A stretch of DNA of 64,000 bases from Paraphaeosphaeria minitans (GCA_015832175.1 WJXW01000014.1:1488001-1552000), one strand, 5' to 3'; shown: positions 1 to 13,070, numbered from the stretch's first letter. The notes: generated by a model from the letters alone, not told the origin. A program made the numbers and translations.

Positions 1-20
1 CAAGACGAAGCAGTTGAAGA

Positions 21-1903
21 ATGCGCGCACGCCTCGCCCACGCAACGGCGGGTGCGCCCCGGAGCATCTGGCCACCACAGTCTCGCCCACGGGCATCGTG
101 GCCTCGGATGTGGACCTGCAGCTCCAGCGCCCGGCGCCCGTTCGCGTCGCAGCAGCAGCAGCAGCAGCAGGCAGCTGGCGACCGCAAGCCATACTACATC
201 ACCACGCCCATCTTCTACGTCAACGCCGGTTCGCATGCCCCCATGACACAGCCCTGCGCAGCACGCCGGGCGGCTAACTCTGGGCACCAGCGCCGCACGT
301 CGGCCACCTGTACACGCTGGTGCTGACCGACATCCTCAAGCGCTGGCGGGTGCTCAAGGGCGAGACGGCCCTCATGTGCACGGGGACCGACGAGCACGGA
401 TTGAAGGTGCAGCGCGCGTCTGCAAAAGCCGGCATCGACCCGCAGCTGTTTTGCGACCAGGGCGCCGCCCTCTTCAAGGAGCTCGCCGCCAGAGCCCTCG
501 TGTCCTACGATCACTTCGTGCGCACCACCGACGCCGACCACCAGGACGCCGTCGCATACGCCTGGTTCCTGCTCCACGAAAAGGGCCTCATCTACACCAA
601 GAAGCACGAGGGATGGTACTCGGTCGCCGACGAGGCCTTCTACCCGCCGTCGGCAGTGCAGCCGCACCTCGATCCGTCCACCGGCCGCAAGATCATGGTG
701 TCGATCGAGACGCGCAGCGAGGTCGAGTGGTCGTCTGAGGAGAACTACCACTTCCGCCTCTCCCACTTCCGCCGCCCGCTGCTCCAGTTCTACCGTGAGA
801 ACCCAGAGTGGATCGCCCCCGCCCACCGCATGAAGGACGTCGTGCAGGCCGTCGAGTCGGGCCTGGAGGACTTGTCCATCTCCCGGCCCTCAGAGCGCCT
901 CTCCTGGGGCATCCGCGTTCCCCAAGACAGCTCGCAGACCATCTACGTCTGGCTCGATGCCCTCATGAACTACGTCACAAAAGCCGGCTACCCCTGGGCT
1001 CCTGGTCGCGAGCACGCCGGCGGCTGGCCAGCAGACTGCCATGTCATCGGCAAGGACATCGTCCGCTTTCACTGCATCTATTGGCCTGCCTTCCTGATGG
1101 CGCTCGGCCTTCCACTACCCAAGAGGATACTCACCCATGCGCACTGGACTCTGGGCGGCTCCAAGATGTCAAAGTCCACCGGACGAGTTGTCGATCCCTT
1201 TCTTGCTCTGGACCGATTCGGCCCAGACGTAATGCGCTGCTACCTCGCGCACGACGGCGGCATCCAAGACGATGGCAACTACGACAACATGCAGATCATC
1301 AAGCTATACAACAACCTCTTGTGGGCCCAGATCGGCAATCTTCTGTCGCGCATTACACGAGGCAAGAAATGGAGCGTACGAGGCGCAATCCAACGCATAG
1401 GCCCCCTGCCTGCTTCGGACTGGGCAAATACCCAAAGTTCGGAATTCCACAGTACTTTATCAAGGTTTCCTTCCAACGTTGCAGAGTCGTTGGATGCACA
1501 CGACCCTCGTCGCGCTATTCGCATCATTGCGGACTTGATCCGATCAGTAAGTGTTGCATACGCGCCGTCGTCGCCGCTTTCTAACCACCTCCAGTCGAAT
1601 CAGTATGTCCAGATGTCCGCCCCATGGCAAAAGATCCTCGACTACGGCCCTGGTATGCCTGGCGAAGAGGTGGACAGAACTGTGTACCTAGCATCAGAGG
1701 CTTTGCGCATAGCTGGCATCCTCCTGCAGCCGTACATGCCGAACAAGGCCAAGACTATGCTTGACCAGCTAGGTGTCGACGACGCACGGCGCACATTTGA
1801 ATACTGCGCCGTTGGGCGTGATTTGCATTATGGAACACCGACAGCCGAACTGGGTGTGAAGTATGAAGGTGCGTTGTTTCCGCCCTTGTCAAGCGAAGAG
1901 TAG
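21..1903 (+). CDS. MSM1: Mitochondrial methionyl-tRNA synthetase
   Basis: Charges tRNA-Met with methionine, most likely in mitochondria. I read three exons, 21-228, 291-1546 and 1595-1903 (590 aa). The 62-nt first intron joins ..YVNA to APHVGHLY, restoring the class I HIGH-type motif (HVGH, about residue 73). The second intron (1547-1594, GTAAGT..CTAAC..CCAG) is 48 nt and in frame, so it is easily missed. The KMSKS signature is at 1166-1182 (GGSKMSKSTG). There is no C-terminal tRNA-binding extension and no zinc-knuckle insert is obvious, as in the short mitochondrial type. The ATG at 21 is the first after an in-frame TGA at 15. The leader is Arg/Ser/Ala-rich, ends near RRPFAS and is followed by seven CAG-encoded glutamines, which fits a mitochondrial presequence. 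Family assignment is firm. The exact start is less sure because the window begins just upstream. Confidence 0.93.
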
Positions 1904-2474
1904 GAGACTGCGTTGTCTCCGCTGTTCTTGTACAAACATGACATGTAAAATAAAAACGCGTCCAATACTATGCGATGAGTCCTAGTTGTGTAGATAGTAC
2001 GTTGAACCTGTAAGAATGGATTTTTTTTGCATGGCCAACTATAGATTGGCAATTGTAAAAAGGTTGATGGTAGCTCAATTACCGTAACCATTTGAGTCCT
2101 GAAATGCTACCTAGGTATTGGATGCTTGGGCAGGAAGACTTTATGCATGCACTCTGAGAACTCTACTCGTTATTCACCTGTGCGGCGATTCCGGGACTCG
2201 GTTCTCAATCACAAGACTCAATGCATGTGAGTAATGAATAGCGCACAGTAATGCTCTCGCACTCTGCGGTTATCGGCAAGGAAGGCGCAGCCGAGTTCCT
2301 CGCGACTAGTTGCCTCTCTAACACACCTCCCCTGCCCTTCACACTCAACTCATACCGTACGGTATATCTACCACCTCTCGCCACACTAGCTCGGCCTTGT
2401 ATCACTATTGTTACCATTTCCGCTGATATATAGCTGCGGACCTTGCATGCACGGCATATGTCCGCGTAACCGCC

Positions 2475-5400
2475 ATGGCCTTCAATTGGGACAAGCTCTG
2501 CAAGGCACAGCGCGACTACCCGAGACCAAAATTCGCCCTCGATGCAGTCGGCAAGCTCCTTAAAAAAAGGCCGACCGACCCATATCTCCTGGTACGTATA
2601 CACCACGGCAGTGGAATGTTCATCATCTGGCGTGCCGCTACCTTTGGTAAAAGCTAGACCTGACAATGGCAGGCCTGGAAAGCCTCCACTTTGCTCAGGC
2701 TTGATCGTCGCGCAGACGAGGCTCTTTCCCTATGGACAAGTCTCTGTCAACAACAGCCTCCAATTACTGACCTCGACCTACTTCCGTTCATCTACAACGG
2801 TGTCTTGACTGCTTCGCGGCAAATAAACCCGAGTGTCTCAACGCCGTCTTCGGTCGGCGCAGAAGGGTTGAAAGCATGGCAAAACGCAGCAAAGTCCCTC
2901 TCTAACCGAAGAGCGAAGCTAACGCTGTGGTCTGACTTGTTCATTGTTGCTATGAAAGAAGAATGCTGGGAGGATGCTCGACTGGTGTGTAGGCTGTGTA
3001 ATCATCGACGTGACCAGGCGGCTAATGTGCTGCAGGCGACTATGCAAGCAAACAAGGAGGGCATTGATCCTAAATACCGGAAAGCCTTATACTACTCTTT
3101 GATATTGGCATATCAGCTGGCTGGCGAGAGGAAAGCCGAGGTGTTACGAAAAACAGGGAAAATCGACCAAGGCGTTCAAATCCAGCTTACCCTCGCCCAA
3201 AGACAAATGAAGGATGCCTATGGCAATGCATCCAAGTCCACCGTGAGAAACACACTCCACGTTCCGCGATCAATCGTTGACCATGAGACAGGATGAATCC
3301 ATTCAAGTTGCGACCATGAGTGATGTCCGTTTCATGGCTGCCATTTATGAACGCCAAAATCGCTGTGGGGAACTGTTCCAGCTATGGGATGATCCGCCTC
3401 CCGCCGTGAGGAAACTCATCGACGGCGCTTCCTGGGACTTTGCGTTGCTTGGCATAGAAGTTGCCCACCGCCAGAAAGAGTGGCAGCTGGTCGAAACGAG
3501 GTGCTACCAGCTTATCGAAAAGATTTGGCAGCCTGGAAATCTGACGGCCGACGACCCTTCTGTAGTCAAGGTGAATATGTTCAACATCTGTACCATGTGT
3601 TGGACGATGTGGAAAAGTCTGCTTAATGCAACTACCGGTCTTTATCCCTCTGCAGAGTAAGTGCAAGACGCTTTGTGTGTTGAGTCAAACACAGTGTGCT
3701 GAGTAGTATCAGAGGTAGATTGAAGATCGAAAAGTTATATTCCGGTGTCTGGAATTCTCTTCCCCCACTGGACCCGCGAACATACAGAGCCATTGGCCTA
3801 ACGCAGTTAATGTTGGAGTCTTACCTCGGTCATTCAATACTCGACACCATCACACAATTTTACATTATCTGTTTCCGCAATCCGAGCTGTTTCAAAGATC
3901 TCCACCGATTCGTGGCTCTCCTGTCTGTGGAGGAACAAAGAACATTTCAGAGCTCAATCAGTGAGCACGCTCAGAATCTGGGCACCATGATGAAAGACAA
4001 TGAAGAGATATCATCAGAAGATATAAAGGTACGCTATGCACTCGGTCCGTGACTATAACTAACCACTTCACAAAGCAGAACATCCGAGTGTGGTACGAGG
4101 CTGAGACTACAGTATTGAAGTTCGAGCTGCTAATGATAGTGTCATCGCCTGAAAATCCTGGTCTGGCAGTGCTCGAAAATTTCGTTGAGAATACCCTTAG
4201 GCTCTGGCGCCTCCAATTGGCGGTTGAGGCGACAGATGTGGTGTGTGGCTCTGACGCCTTTCTCCTAGCAGTCGAAGGCCTCGTACACTTGTTCGAGGCC
4301 ACGTCGCTCCCACAATATCTTTACCAAGCTGCGGTGCTTACCAGACACGCTATATCGCTTGATAGGCAACAGTACGGCAGGGGCTTGGCTTTGCTTTCGA
4401 CGCGACTACATCTGCGACTCGGTTTGGGTACCATTGCTTTTGAGCATTACAATCGCGTTCAAGTCAAAGAGATGCTGCATGACAATGTCGCCTGGGTACC
4501 CCTGTCGCGGATCTCTCAATCTCACCCATTTGGTGCGAGTGGCCCAAGAGGGTTTTCGGCTGACAACGAGTTGGAGAAGGTCATCTCGACTCTGTCGCGC
4601 ATGGAGAACAAGGTTGACGATTTGCTATATGCAGATTTGCAGCATTTCATGTACGACAAGGCTTTTGATCTCCTGGAACTCAAACGAAAACTACGTGGGA
4701 GCTTGACAAAGCATTTCTGCATCATCGAGCGACGGCGTATTGCTCGATTGGCAGGGACACCTGTGGACACAACCTTGGATTTACCCTTACGAAGTAAGTA
4801 CTTGCATCTATCAGGACCTTGTGACTTATCCCATCCTAACCGCTCCGCAGATTATGAGGATATATCGGACAATTGCCACTGGGACGCAGTCCCTGCACTA
4901 AATAACACAAGACCGGATGGGCTCAGAAGCACTGACTTGATTTCACCTATCACCAAGCTATGGGTACATAGCTTTCATTCACTGATCGACGTTGTGAATG
5001 GTATTGTGTTCAAAGAATTTCCCACAGGCCATGTGAGTAAGATCCACGATTGAGAGATGAAACGGTTGCTCACAACGCTTGACAGCAGGTATTTTTTTCT
5101 TGTGAGCCTTTCACGCAAATTTCAGACAGTTCGACAACGGAAATCGAAGAACCTGATAACGGAGCTCGGCTCAGCAAAACTGAAACTGGTCTTAATGAAT
5201 TCTACTGGAAGCCAATCGCTTGCATACTGCAAAAAATATTTCCAGCAGGTATGTAGGCATCAGAGTTTTGCATACCAGCGTTCACTGACAACTCTCTCAA
5301 AGTAGAAAAGCTTCCTGTTCGGTCGGAGACAGGATCGCTCGAAGAAGCCTTCCAACGTGAGTTTCTGTCGAATCATGATGGCGATAACGGTAACTTGACT

Positions 5401-5881
5401 GATGTATATTGTAGACATTTTCAGCCAACTCGAGATCGATGCCGGCGAGCTTCAACCAAGTCTACTGGATGACGACCAAGCCGACTTCATCGGCGCACCA
5501 AATCTTACTGAAGATGGCCTCAATGCTGTCTATGGACGCTTGGAAGTGCTAAGGACTCTTAATCGACTGCTCGACTTCATGCGACCCATTTCGAAAGCAC
5601 GGACCCATGCGCTCCATAAAGACATCACCGTCGCCAGGTGTGACCTTCTCCATGAATACATTACCGAGTTTTACCGACTGCACAGAACTCGCATAGCGGC
5701 GTTCATTGACCGGCTTCGTGTGAGCGGTGGAGCTCACATCCGGGCGCTGCTTACGTACAACAAAACGGGAGCGGCGGTGAGCGGGGTGATAGCCGGGGAG
5801 ACTTTGGATCGTTACTCCAAAGAGTATGCCGATTCGGCCACCGAGGCACTGAAAGGTGTCTTGAAGGTAAATTTGGGCTAG
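2475..5881 (+). CDS. MDM20: NatB N-terminal acetyltransferase auxiliary subunit (Naa25/Mdm20)
   Basis: Non-catalytic TPR-like subunit that anchors the NatB acetyltransferase (Naa20) to ribosomes; NatB acetylates Met-Asp/Glu/Asn N-termini. Nine exons give 981 aa: 2475-2591, 2673-3242, 3292-3656, 3713-4028, 4079-4793, 4851-5032, 5089-5248, 5303-5356, 5415-5881. All junctions keep frame, with GT-AG introns of about 48-81 nt. The opening helical repeats (KFALDAVGKLLKKRPTDPYLL joined to AWKASTLLRLDRRADEAL) match the Mdm20 N-terminal pattern, and the length fits the family. The exon 4 acceptor is ambiguous (3707 or 3713 both keep frame). The C-terminus could instead splice at 5867 to an exon 5922-5981, replacing the last few residues. 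Assignment rests on pattern memory of PF09797-type proteins, without alignment. Confidence 0.82.
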
Positions 5882-5981
5882 GAGTGATCTGTATGGCATC
5901 ACGACACATGTTTTTCGTCAGTTGAAAGGAATATTCTCGACCGATCTCATGGAAGGCGAGGGCCAGCATTACTGTAGATAG

Positions 5982-7303
5982 GCCGGCCCCAATGGTGTTA
6001 AAGACATTTAGAAACAACGCACGCATGGGAAAACTTTGGCGCCGACTTTTCTATCGCAGGTGATTGTATTTACGCAAGAAGCAGGGCTTGCACACCAGCA
6101 GAGCGTCTTCGTACCGCACGCGCCACTCCGTAGCGTGTAGGTCCGCGCGCGGTAGTCGGGGGGAGAGAGGTTATCTTGTACGGTACGGTGGGTGCGCAAA
6201 AGGTGGCTTCGATCATGCTCTACTCTACCGGCTGGACAGCTAACCATCGGACTTGGGGAGGTACTACATGTGCGTTCATCTAGGCATGCTGATCTTGCGG
6301 CTGCGGTTAAGTGTCTGGCGCGGCGTGTGTGTGTGTGTGTGTGTGTGTGTGTCGGAGCTACGGTAACAGGACCGTACCGGTATGTAGGTAGGTCCCTGGC
6401 CCTGCTGGACGTGGTGGCTTTTCCCATCGCTGCAGGGCGTACCTACCCAGTCCTGCCAGGGTACGGGTGCTTGATCCGTGGGAAGGAGTGCGGGTGTCGA
6501 GGGGAGCGGATGGGCTTCCTAGCCGCGATCACGAGACGCGCGAAGCGCGGGGATTTCAGGGGGCGTCGCGGTGGGCTTGTTTGTGACTTTGCAGACATTT
6601 GCGGGGAACGGGAAACAGAGACAGGAAACGGGAAACGAGGAACGGGGCATGACATGGCATGGACAAGGACAAGAACAAGAATGCATTTATATTTCTCACC
6701 GACCGCTGCATCAACCAAATGCTCATCCCGCATCATTTCCATTTCCATGTTCATTTTCCATTTCCATCACAAAGCAAATTCCTCGACAACGGCAAACCAA
6801 CACCAAATATGCCACCAGTGCAAGTGTCGTCTAGACAGCCCAAAAAAAAAGAGAGAAGAAAAAATAAAATAAAAGAAGCAAGTCAGCGAAACCAAACGCT
6901 GGGGGAATCTCAAAGAGCGCTCGAATACGATGAACAAGACAAGAGAGACGGCTCAAAGTCTCCCGCAGAAAAAAATAAATAAATACAGTATAGACCTGGA
7001 ACATGCGACAAGGCATGCAAGAGCGAGGCATAGAACGGGTGAGCTGAGTCGCCCAGAACGCCCGGGATGATCGGAATTACATGGGTGAGGGAACGTGCCC
7101 ACCCTGCCTAGTGGTATTATTCTGTACACATCGAAGGGTCCGCGGATCCGGTCCTAATCCCGTGATTAGAATTGAAGATTAGAAAAAGGCACGAGTAGTA
7201 ATGAAATGGTTCTTGCGTGATGATCCACGCAGGGGGTCGTAGTAGGCCCAGAGGACTGATTCCTCTTCCTTGAGGGCAGATTTTGTAAACATGATGGGCT
7301 GCC
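5982..7303. other. Intergenic region without a supported gene
   Basis: No reading frame here shows a recognisable domain. It separates the 3' end of MDM20 from the 3' end of the minus-strand RhoGAP gene, so it should hold two terminators and 3' UTRs. It contains a (GT)14 run at 6325-6352, a degenerate purine-rich stretch of GGAAACGGGAAAC-type repeats near 6605-6650, and A-rich tracts near 6840-6870. Confidence 0.6.
6325..6352 (+). repeat. (GT)14 microsatellite
   Basis: Fourteen uninterrupted GT dinucleotides in intergenic DNA between two convergent genes. Confidence 0.97.
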
Positions 7304-10300
7304 TCAATCAAAAGCGGTCTCCTCACGGATCAGCATAGGGTTTCTGCGCAAATCTTCCCTATGACGAGGTGGGTTGGAGCCGTTGGAGCCCTTCCGTTGA
7401 CCCATGCCCACATTCATCAAAAGCATGGAGCTTTCACGACGCTTTTGCTTTTGCTCGCGTACGCTCCCAGACTGCCTTGCGCTATTCACATTGCCATAGC
7501 CCTGTGCACCATGGTACTGCTGTTCGTAGTTGTGCGAGTCGTAACCGGGACGACTTGGGACAGACACAGTGTCATAGCTGGCATGTTGGGGGTAATGTTG
7601 TTGTTGTTGTTGTTGCTGTTGTTGCTGTTGCTGTTGCTGTTGTTGCTGTTGCTGTTGCTGTTGTTGCTGTTGCTGTTGTTGCTGTTGCTGTTGTTGCTGT
7701 TGCTGTTGTTGCTGTTGCTGTTGTTGCTGTTGCTGTTGTTGCTGTTGCTGTTGTTGCTGTTGCTGTTGCTGCTGTTGCTGGTGCGTTTGGGGTGGTGGAT
7801 ATGCGGGAGCGTTACTCATAGGGAAGGCAGATGGTGGCCGTCCGTTCCATTGTTGTTGGTTCAGAGGCACCTGTTGTTGCAAGGGTGGAGCATTATAGGC
7901 GGGAGCAGGGGCGTCTCCTAACCCTTGCTGCCGAGGCGACCGAGTCTCGTCATCAAGATGACCATTGGTGCGGGCATCTTGGTCCAGGAGGCTTGTATCA
8001 TCAACAGGCATACCAAAAATGTCTCGGTAATCCGTCAGGAAAAACGAAATCAGCGGTGCTGGAATGTTCAGAGTAGGAGCAAAAACGATTCCAACATTCC
8101 GAACGGTCATCTTGTTGACACCAGCATTTTCCACAATTTCGATCAGAAAGGAAGACATGTGTCGCAAGAGCTCGAAATTCACTTCTGGTAGCTTGTGCAC
8201 AAGCACGTTGAACGCTCGAATCTTCTTGGAGCGTTCATCCAAATCTGACCAACTGATTAGCATCGGATTGATGATGCATTGGGTACATGCTTACCGAGGA
8301 CCTTGAGAAAATCTAGATGCAATTCTCGAGTCAAGATGGATGCAGGGAGTTCGCGCAGAAACAGCTTCAAAAGAGACGCCACGGCGTGAATGTCATAGTA
8401 TTGGCCGTCCAGGAGCTTCACGTCCCCTTCGGTGTTGAATCGTTCTCGGAGCGCGCGGATCACTATGTTAGAACCGCTGAGTCGGAATATGCCTTCCTCG
8501 CTGTTGGCATTTTTTGCTCTCAAATATTCCAGGCTACGATATACGACCGACGGAATGGGGTCGTTGAGTCCTATAGGCTGAGTGTATTCCACAGCTTCTG
8601 CCAACGGGATTCCAAATACGTTGCGGTTCTGTTGAATGACACGATCTGGCGCACGCTGTTGATTCAGGGAGGGGTCGGGCATGGGATCTGGACCGCGAGG
8701 TTTTGAGGAACCGAAGCCAAAAATGCTGCGCTTTTTGTCCTTGACAGCCGTTGGAACGGCCGCTGGCTTGTTGCCCCAGTTTTCAAGGTTTTGAATGGGT
8801 GCACCATTGGTTGGACCGGATATAGACGGGTATTGTCGAAGAGTTTCATGTGAAAACGATCCCATTTTGGGGGATTGTCCGTGGCCATCTTTGGCTTCAC
8901 GATGACTGGGACCACGCATCGGCGCCTCTGCGGCAACTGTATCGTCGTAGCTCAGGGCCTGCACTCTGGTGGACCTGTCCTGTTCGGGGCTTTCCTTTCT
9001 TCTCGACTGCGATGCATCTTTCCCCTGAGCCTTGGTGAGCACCGCTGGCTTAGCCGGCACCGGCGCCTGTCCTTCAACTGGGGAAGACTCTTCTTGCCAG
9101 TCGACGTGTTGTAGCAATGCTTCGACCCACGCGTCTCTTTCCTCGTCGCTTTCCGCACAAAGAACGTGTCGTACCAGGCTTGAGGAGTCTTTCCGTTTTG
9201 GCTCTAGAATCAGAAACGCGTGCCGGTACTGGTTGTCCTCCAAATCGTCACGTCGTTGAGGAGACTGATTGGATTGCTGTTGGGATTGTTTTCCAATCTG
9301 CGCGTTCAGTAGTTTGATGGTGCCCAGATGTGCACCACCCGCCAGTTCGTAGTACTTGAACTCAGGACCGTCGAGTACAAAGTGGCGCGCTTTCCAACCT
9401 CCAAAGTTCTTTCCACGCTTCGTGAGATACCCCTCCTTGATCTGTCTGCCCTTTGGTGCGGGTGCAGCTTGCGGAGCAGCTGGCTCGGGAGCTAGAGCAT
9501 CTCCGTTTTGAGCGCCAATGACGTCTGTAGAGAAGAAGTCGCAAACAACGAGGGCAGCTTGCTCATTCATCGGTGTCTCTAGGATGGTGTCAAAATACTG
9601 GTTCAGAGCCACTCTTCTTGCGTCAACTCTTGCAGGGGCATGGCCGCTGAACAGGGCTCGATCGGGGAGTTTCCCTGTGAAATCGCACAGCGACTTCAAT
9701 TGGGCATCTAAAGCAGGTAGTGCAACAATAGTTTTTTCCATACGCCATAGCTGCTTTCCGTCTGACCGTGCATATATTGCAAGGTGGAAAACCGGGTCCT
9801 CTTCTTGGGGTTTAGGGGCTAGGAAGCTCATGCGAGACGGTCTAAGTCGAGAAGATGATACTTTTACTTCAATGGAAGGGAGGGCATTGGGGGGAAGTAA
9901 AAGGTCAGGATATTGATCAGACACTAGACCGCGATATACATATTCTGAGCTGGACAGATCGCCCATGTCGGGGCTTAGCTGAGCCGAAGACGGTTTCAAA
10001 AGATCCAAACCTAGCGTTTGCTGTTTAGCTTGGGCAGGGGCTTCCGGTCGTGCTGTCTGGGGTGGATTGTACGACTGAGGCGTATTCGGTGGCAGCGGAA
10101 CCGGCTGTCGCGGCGCCCGCATTGTTGGCGGAGGAATTCCGTTAGGTGCGCTCCTGGGGGACATTGGCGGTGAAGCCGGGTTCTGTTTCGGATACCTTGG
10201 CAACGGCGATCCAAGCGGTCTGTCTCCCGGGCGAGGACTGATAGGCAAGCCTGGACTCATGAGAGGCGAGGAAACAATGCTCCGCTGGGCTACCATGGAA

Positions 10301-12162
10301 CTGTCCGAGTTGGCAGGGCTCAGAAGAGCATTGAGTGAGTTGGCAGGCGGATGTCGTGGCGACAAGGGAAGGCCACTTTGAACGGGACTGAACTGCTGGG
10401 GCGACAGACTGGCTGTTGGCGGCCGCTCAGCGCCCTCGGTTGGTTTGGGAGAAGGGACATTTGATTTGCTCTCACTCTTCTTCTTCTTCGATTTGCTGCG
10501 GGCTTCTTCCCCCTTGAGCGCTATGGCTTCGCGCATTCTGTCATCTTCCTCACGCGTCTTACGCCTGCCTCGCTCGACAATTGGAATTTCGTCAGCCTCG
10601 AGAGTGTCTTCGTAATCGGAGTCATCGTGCTCTCCTGGGTCCGCCTGGAGTAAATGCGCGCTCGTCTGTACGGACTTGGACAAGTTGAGCGGAGCCGGGG
10701 GTGCCTTTCGCAATGTTTGCGCGGGTCTCGGTGCAGGTGCTTCAAATCCGTCCCCTCCGATCACTGGCGTTGCCTGAGTGACAGACAGCTGGGGCGCCTG
10801 CAGACCGCCTTCAACGACAGAGACGTTCCGCGGAGGTGTCGTGGCCCGGGGAGATTGAACGGGCGACTCCACGATAGGGTCGCTCTCGACTACAACAGTG
10901 CCTAAACCAAGGCCCTTGTTAGCAATGGCGAGTGGCTTCACCGAAAAGTGGGTAGGAGAGTTGACCGTCGAGGGAGGACTGGACGCGGTGTGGGCGTCGG
11001 ACGAATGGCTTGGGGATTGTGCTAGCTGCGAGTCGGGGAGTAGCTGAGCGGCAGAGGTTTCTTGTGTAAGCGGCGATGCTTTGTGTCCGGGAGGCTTTGC
11101 TGCTGCGTTTGGTTTGGCAAAGTCGTCGGGTGTCTCGCTGGGGACCGGCGACTGGCTCTCGTCTCGTTCGACGACCGAGTCGAACGTGTCGGACCTTCGC
11201 GGCGCGCCGGAAACAGGTGGCACCTGGTTGATGTAGTCTTTGAACTTCTTCCGGTAACGGTCCTTGTCCTTCAAAGTGCGCTCCAAGTCCTTCTGCAGAC
11301 CGATGATCATGGCGCGTTGTTTCTCGACCAGCCGCCAGAGCTGGGCGCTGTGGCTGGACGCACTCTGCTTCTCCCTCCACAGCGACAGCAGCGCAGCCTC
11401 GGGGGACCCAGCCGCGGCGATGAGCGCGGCCATGTCGGGTGGGTTGGCAGTACTAGCGTCTTGCGACGGCTTCGGCCCGTGGTTCGCGGGCCCTCTCAGC
11501 GAGAGTGAGGCGCTCGACATGGACGATGTGGCCGAGTCTATCGAGGGGTTGCGCGGGGGGGCAGGGTGTTGTTCCGGTCTGGTCGATCGCGACGCAGGAG
11601 GCATGGCGACGGGAGATGCTGGGGGCGAGGTGCCAGCCGAGGACGGGGAGGGGGACGAGGTGCTTCGTCTCTGGGCATACGCGGAGGGTCTGGGGTGCTG
11701 GGTGCCACCCCAGGGTGTTCGCGGGGCGGAGGGCGGTGGTGGAGTGCGAGGGTCCTCTTCGGCCAGCAAGGCGTCAAGCCTATCCGGAGACGAGCGCGGG
11801 CCGGCGTGGTAGAGCGGACGGGCGGCTCGCGCAGGAAGCCCGTGGGCGCTGTGTCGTGGGCCACGGCCACGGCCGGGTGCGGTGGACTCACAGCAGCGAG
11901 GCGCTGGCGAGGACGCGGCGCGGGTGGGGGAGGGTGCGGGCGCAACGTCGCGCTGGGCGAGGGCGTGCGAGCACGGAAGCGATGGCGAGAGCGCTGCTGC
12001 TGGGGAGAGCGGACGGGTCGGGGTGTGGCAGGCGTTGGGAGGGAGGCTGCGAGGGCGAGGGCGAGGGCGAGTGCCGGGCGTGGTGTGCATGTTGCTGGAG
12101 CATGGCTCAAAGGAGACTAGCACGGCAGACCAGGATGGTCGCGCGACGCCCGGGGGCCGCAA
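7304..12162 (-). CDS. BEM3: PX-PH-RhoGAP protein (Bem3-like Rho GTPase activator)
   Basis: Predicted GTPase-activating protein for Cdc42/Rho-type GTPases in polarity. Two exons on the minus strand, 12162-8295 and 8244-7304; the 50-nt intron (8245-8294, GTAAGC..GCTAAT..TCAG) restores LKVLDLDERSKK. Approximate order, numbered from the long start: low-complexity N-terminus; coiled coil about 250-300 (LWRLVEKQRAMIIGLQKDL); Ser/Pro-rich linker; PX domain about 735-880; PH domain about 905-1020 (EGYLTKRGKNFGGWKARHF); RhoGAP about 1184-1360 with arginine finger in GIFRLSGS; then a C-terminal tail with a 61-residue polyglutamine tract. Coiled coil-PX-PH-GAP order is that of yeast Bem3. The start is uncertain: the frame is open to 12162, but Met codons at 12090 and 11604 are also possible, and the first 180 residues are Pro/Arg/Ala-rich. 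Confidence 0.9.
7598..7780 (-). repeat. CAG/CAA repeat encoding 61 glutamines
   Basis: 183 nt in which every minus-strand codon is CAA or CAG, inside the last exon of the RhoGAP gene, about residues 1444-1505. The interior has a regular mixed CAA/CAG period, so the tract grew by duplication of a compound unit instead of a pure triplet. It follows a PPPQTH segment and is followed by HYPQ. Confidence 0.97.
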
Positions 12163-12472
12163 CAGGGCCTGTGGTCGCTAGACTGCAACTGTGACAGTGG
12201 AGTGCGTCTCGCAATGTCTGCTACGCTGCGCTGCTCCAGGGCCAGAAGGGGATGAGGATGGGGACGGCTGCGTGTCGTGCATTGAGCGTCATGCAGTGCA
12301 GTGCAGTGTCGTGCAGTGCAGTGTCCGTCTGGGGGACTTACCTATCTCTCCACGGGCACCGCCAGAGTCAGGTGCCCTGGAGTCAGGTGCCCTGGAAGCG
12401 CGTCAGGAGGTGAGCCGAAGCGACTTTTCTGATCTTCTTCTGCGGCCAACCTGGCGTGGATCACACTGTCTA

Positions 12473-13070
12473 GGTACTGTTTACACTCTCTATGGTTGCT
12501 GTAAGATGGATAGTCTTGGTATCGACTGTTTACACTCTCCATGATTGCTGTTAGATGGATAGTCTTGGTATCGACTGTTTACACTCTCCATGATTGCTGT
12601 AAGATAGATAGTCTTGGTATCTACTGTTTACACTCTCCATGATTGCTGTTAGATGGATAGTCTTGCTATCTACTATTAACACTACACTCTCCATAATTGC
12701 TGTCAGATAGATAGTCTTGGTATCTACTGTTTACACTCTCCATGATTGCTGTTAGATGGATAGTCTTGCTATCTACTATTAACACTACACTCTCCATAAT
12801 TGCTGTCAGATAGATAGTCTTGGTATCTACTGTTTACACTCTCCATGATTGCTGTTAGATGGATAGTCTTGCTATCTACTATTAACACTACACTCTCCAT
12901 AATTGCTGTCAGATAGATAGTCTTGCTATCTACTGTTTACACTCTCCATGATTGCTGTTAGATGGATAGTCTTGCTATCTACTGTTTACACTCTCCATGA
13001 TTGCTGTCAGATGGATAGTCTTGCTATCTACTGTTTACACTCTCTATGATTGCTGTTAGATGGATGGTCT
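12473..13070 (+). repeat. Minisatellite: 12 copies of 49- and about 54-bp units
   Basis: Twelve tandem copies of a unit containing GTTTACACTCTCCATGATTGCTGT and AGATGGATAGTCTTG, with a 49-bp period at both ends (for example 12478 and 12527). In the middle (12613-12960) 49-bp units alternate with longer units carrying ATTAACACTACA, giving near-identical dimers of about 103 bp repeated three times. Many units contain a small perfect inverted repeat, GATAG-tcttg-CTATC. It lies upstream of the RhoGAP gene and no gene overlaps it convincingly. Confidence 0.95.

Noticed and set aside
2205..2666. 153-codon minus-strand frame over the MDM20 start
   Set aside because: Overlaps the well-supported first exon and intron of MDM20; no domain.
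5867..5981. Extra final exon for MDM20 (5922-5981)
   Set aside because: A GT-AG pair exists, but the branch site is weak and the unspliced frame ends naturally; kept only as an alternative in the gene entry.
7361..7921. Plus-strand frame with a long polyleucine run
   Set aside because: It is the antisense of the CAG/CAA polyglutamine tract in the RhoGAP gene; no independent coding evidence.
12473..13070. Regular repeats resembling a CRISPR array
   Set aside because: Units are contiguous without unique spacers and the genome is eukaryotic; it is a minisatellite.
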